The notes under the pieces are model-generated. The model was not told the origin of the DNA. It saw nothing but the letters and a program-made list of their open reading frames with translations, and did no database searches. From assembly GCA_003344405.1 (NCBI GenBank), contig NOWV01000017.1, forward strand, positions 496,001 through 560,000: a stretch of 64,000 nucleotides of DNA, written 5' to 3'. A program made the translations under genes and the position numbers. Source of the stretch: Trichoplax sp. H2. Its lineage: Eukaryota; Placozoa; Uniplacotomia; Trichoplacea. Shown here one piece after another: positions 62,471-64,000 of the stretch. The stretch's first letter is position 1, and each line of letters starts with the position of its first letter.

Positions 62471-63975
62471 ACGCGCAATGTAAAGGATAATATGAATCGA
62501 TTTATATTATGTAGATGTAAACCGTTCAACAGCATGCTTGCCATTGTGATCTTCAATGCTATAGTTAGTGATGTGAATGCCAGCAAAGATTAAATTTAAA
62601 ACTTTATTAATTATAACTTATTCTATTCATGATCCAATTATACTATAGCTGAACCTGAATCCATTATCTAAATCAAGGAAGTAGCAAAGTTGGTATGGTG
62701 ACAATATATTGCACACCTAAAGATAGCAACGTTGTAGCTAGTATGTCTTAATTGCGCGTAGTAATGTAGTATTCATATACTGAAATATAAGTACGCGAAG
62801 GTATCATGAGGTAGGTGTTTGACTATTAATATCATAGGAAGCTACATATGAGCATGTACGCTAAATTTATTTTAATTTTGCCTTTCGAACGGACTATTTA
62901 TCATTTTTTATAGTTAAAACTACCATTCAATTTACTGCTGATATTACAATGTTAAACAAATCCTTATTAATATTTCATATTTGATTATGAAAATAGATGC
63001 TTCAGTTTAAATGCTTAGGTAAATATTGAATAAGTAACCAACTGACTTCTACTGTATTTTATGCAGCACCACTTTAACAAATTTTATTCACAGCTGCTTG
63101 TATACTTTACAATGTATTATGCATTTCTTCAGCGAATAGAATGAGGAAATAACCTATTAAAAGCAATATTTGTCACGATGACAATTTTGTATTTAGATTG
63201 GTCGATCATCGATTTTTGTTATACCAGTATGTTTAATCCGATTAAATGTAATCATGAAGTGAAGAAAAAAGAAATAAATAAATTTGACGCAATGCCTTAT
63301 GAATCAAGGATGGGATCAATAGTATGAACATTGCTAACTGTTTAATTAGCTAGCAATATTCCTCTTCAATACCATGATATTTATGATCGCTATTAATCTA
63401 TATCTCTATATCTCTATATTCGTATTGTAGCTATATCATTAACACCCTACAATTGAATGGATCACATTTTATTGCTAATTAATCAATACTAAGGGTAATT
63501 CTATAGTTATCCCATGGAATGGTTGCCTCAAGCAATGATTGCACAATCTAATTAAAGTTCAGTTAATTTTGTTTCTGAACTACACCGATATAGTATACTC
63601 GTATAAGCGACCGGAAATATGTCCAATCAGCTATTTTACAAAATGACTCCAATTTGGCTCATTTCTATTCTCGTAATGGTAAAGCACTGCTCATTTCTAT
63701 TAGGTTATGGCCCGTAAATTTATGAAATGGACGTGGAGTTTAGAATATGAAACTAAAATCGCTATACCGATTTGCTTTGCCATGACCATGAAACAATGTT
63801 GATGGTAGTATCTAGGCAACGGGTATTGCAGCTCAGCCCACGTTGGTTTTCAGTTGGCCTTCCTAGTGAATTGTAGGAAAACTATTGATTGCTTCGTATG
63901 AACAATACTCCAGTACTATACCGTTGATAGTGTTAGAGTATCCACTGTTGTAGACGTCAACTATGTAGTAGAATG

Positions 63976-63998
63976 CTTGCATGGCAACGCCATGCAAG
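63976..63998. other. Perfect 10-base-arm inverted repeat
   Basis: CTTGCATGGC, a three-base spacer AAC, then GCCATGCAAG. It is locally GC-rich against AT-rich surroundings. It could be a dyad protein-binding site or a hairpin. It touches the window end, so context is missing. Confidence 0.7.
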
Positions 63999-64000
63999 AG

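Larger units (their letters stand above)
60580..64000. other. Intergenic region downstream of BTAF1
   Basis: AT-rich, no gene or RNA recognised up to the window end. It holds one two-copy direct repeat (62.23-62.47 kb), a short TCTATATC microsatellite near 63400 and a 23-base perfect hairpin at the very end. Base composition becomes less AT-rich after about 63.78 kb, which may mark the approach of another gene. Confidence 0.5.

Noticed and set aside
1-64000. tRNA, rRNA and snRNA genes
   Set aside because: I looked for B-box-like GGTTCGAAT words and conserved rRNA or U-RNA segments and found none, but reading by eye is not a substitute for a covariance search.
1-64000. Autonomous transposons or viral genes
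   Set aside because: No reverse transcriptase, transposase, integrase or capsid-like motifs were seen in any frame that I inspected.

Overview
The window is eukaryotic nuclear DNA from an animal. It is strongly AT-rich, with spliced genes, GT-AG introns mostly of 70-400 bases, AATAAA-type signals and short TTAGGG runs. The set of genes (a cilium transport gene, an intron-rich BTAF1 very close to vertebrate BTAF1, a single-exon class A GPCR) fits an early-branching metazoan. I infer a placozoan (Trichoplax/Hoilungia type), but no sequence search was possible.

Four genes can be supported. (1) 1845-4630, plus strand: CLUAP1/IFT38, 13 coding exons, 400 residues, an intraflagellar transport B subunit. 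(2) 8445-13344, plus strand: a casein kinase 1 delta/epsilon, 8 coding exons, 463 residues, with a possible alternative last exon at 13737-13804. (3) 21517-22626, minus strand: an intronless rhodopsin-like GPCR of 369 residues with several altered signature motifs. (4) 49359-60437, plus strand: BTAF1/Mot1, 43 coding exons, 1810 residues, a HEAT-repeat Snf2 ATPase that removes TBP from DNA. All exon junctions were chosen by hand from splice signals, reading phase and protein similarity, and the reading phase closes through all three spliced genes. The genes are unrelated housekeeping or signalling genes and there is no operon-like logic.

The rest is non-coding as far as I can see. The 26-kb interval between the GPCR and BTAF1 is the striking part. 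It holds no recognisable gene but many local families of old, diverged tandem duplications with units of about 85-210 bases, each family confined to its own few hundred bases and unrelated to the next. The clearest are at 28.0-29.7 kb (about nine copies) and 36.4-37.5 kb (about thirteen copies). Similar small arrays lie at 17.0, 25.3, 25.8, 26.4, 31.9, 35.0, 36.2, 38.8, 40.3, 44.6, 46.0 and 62.2 kb.

A second kind of repeat consists of islands built from the short palindromic words GTACAGTAC and TACTGTAC. They lie at 1.57-1.72, 6.7-7.2, 47.3-48.8 and 49.5-50.2 kb, that is, before CLUAP1, before CK1, and before and inside the first introns of BTAF1. The largest island also contains an inverted-repeat element (47.72-47.86 kb), interstitial TTAGGG repeats and a second inverted repeat around them. 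No tRNA, rRNA, CRISPR array, autonomous transposon or viral gene was recognised.
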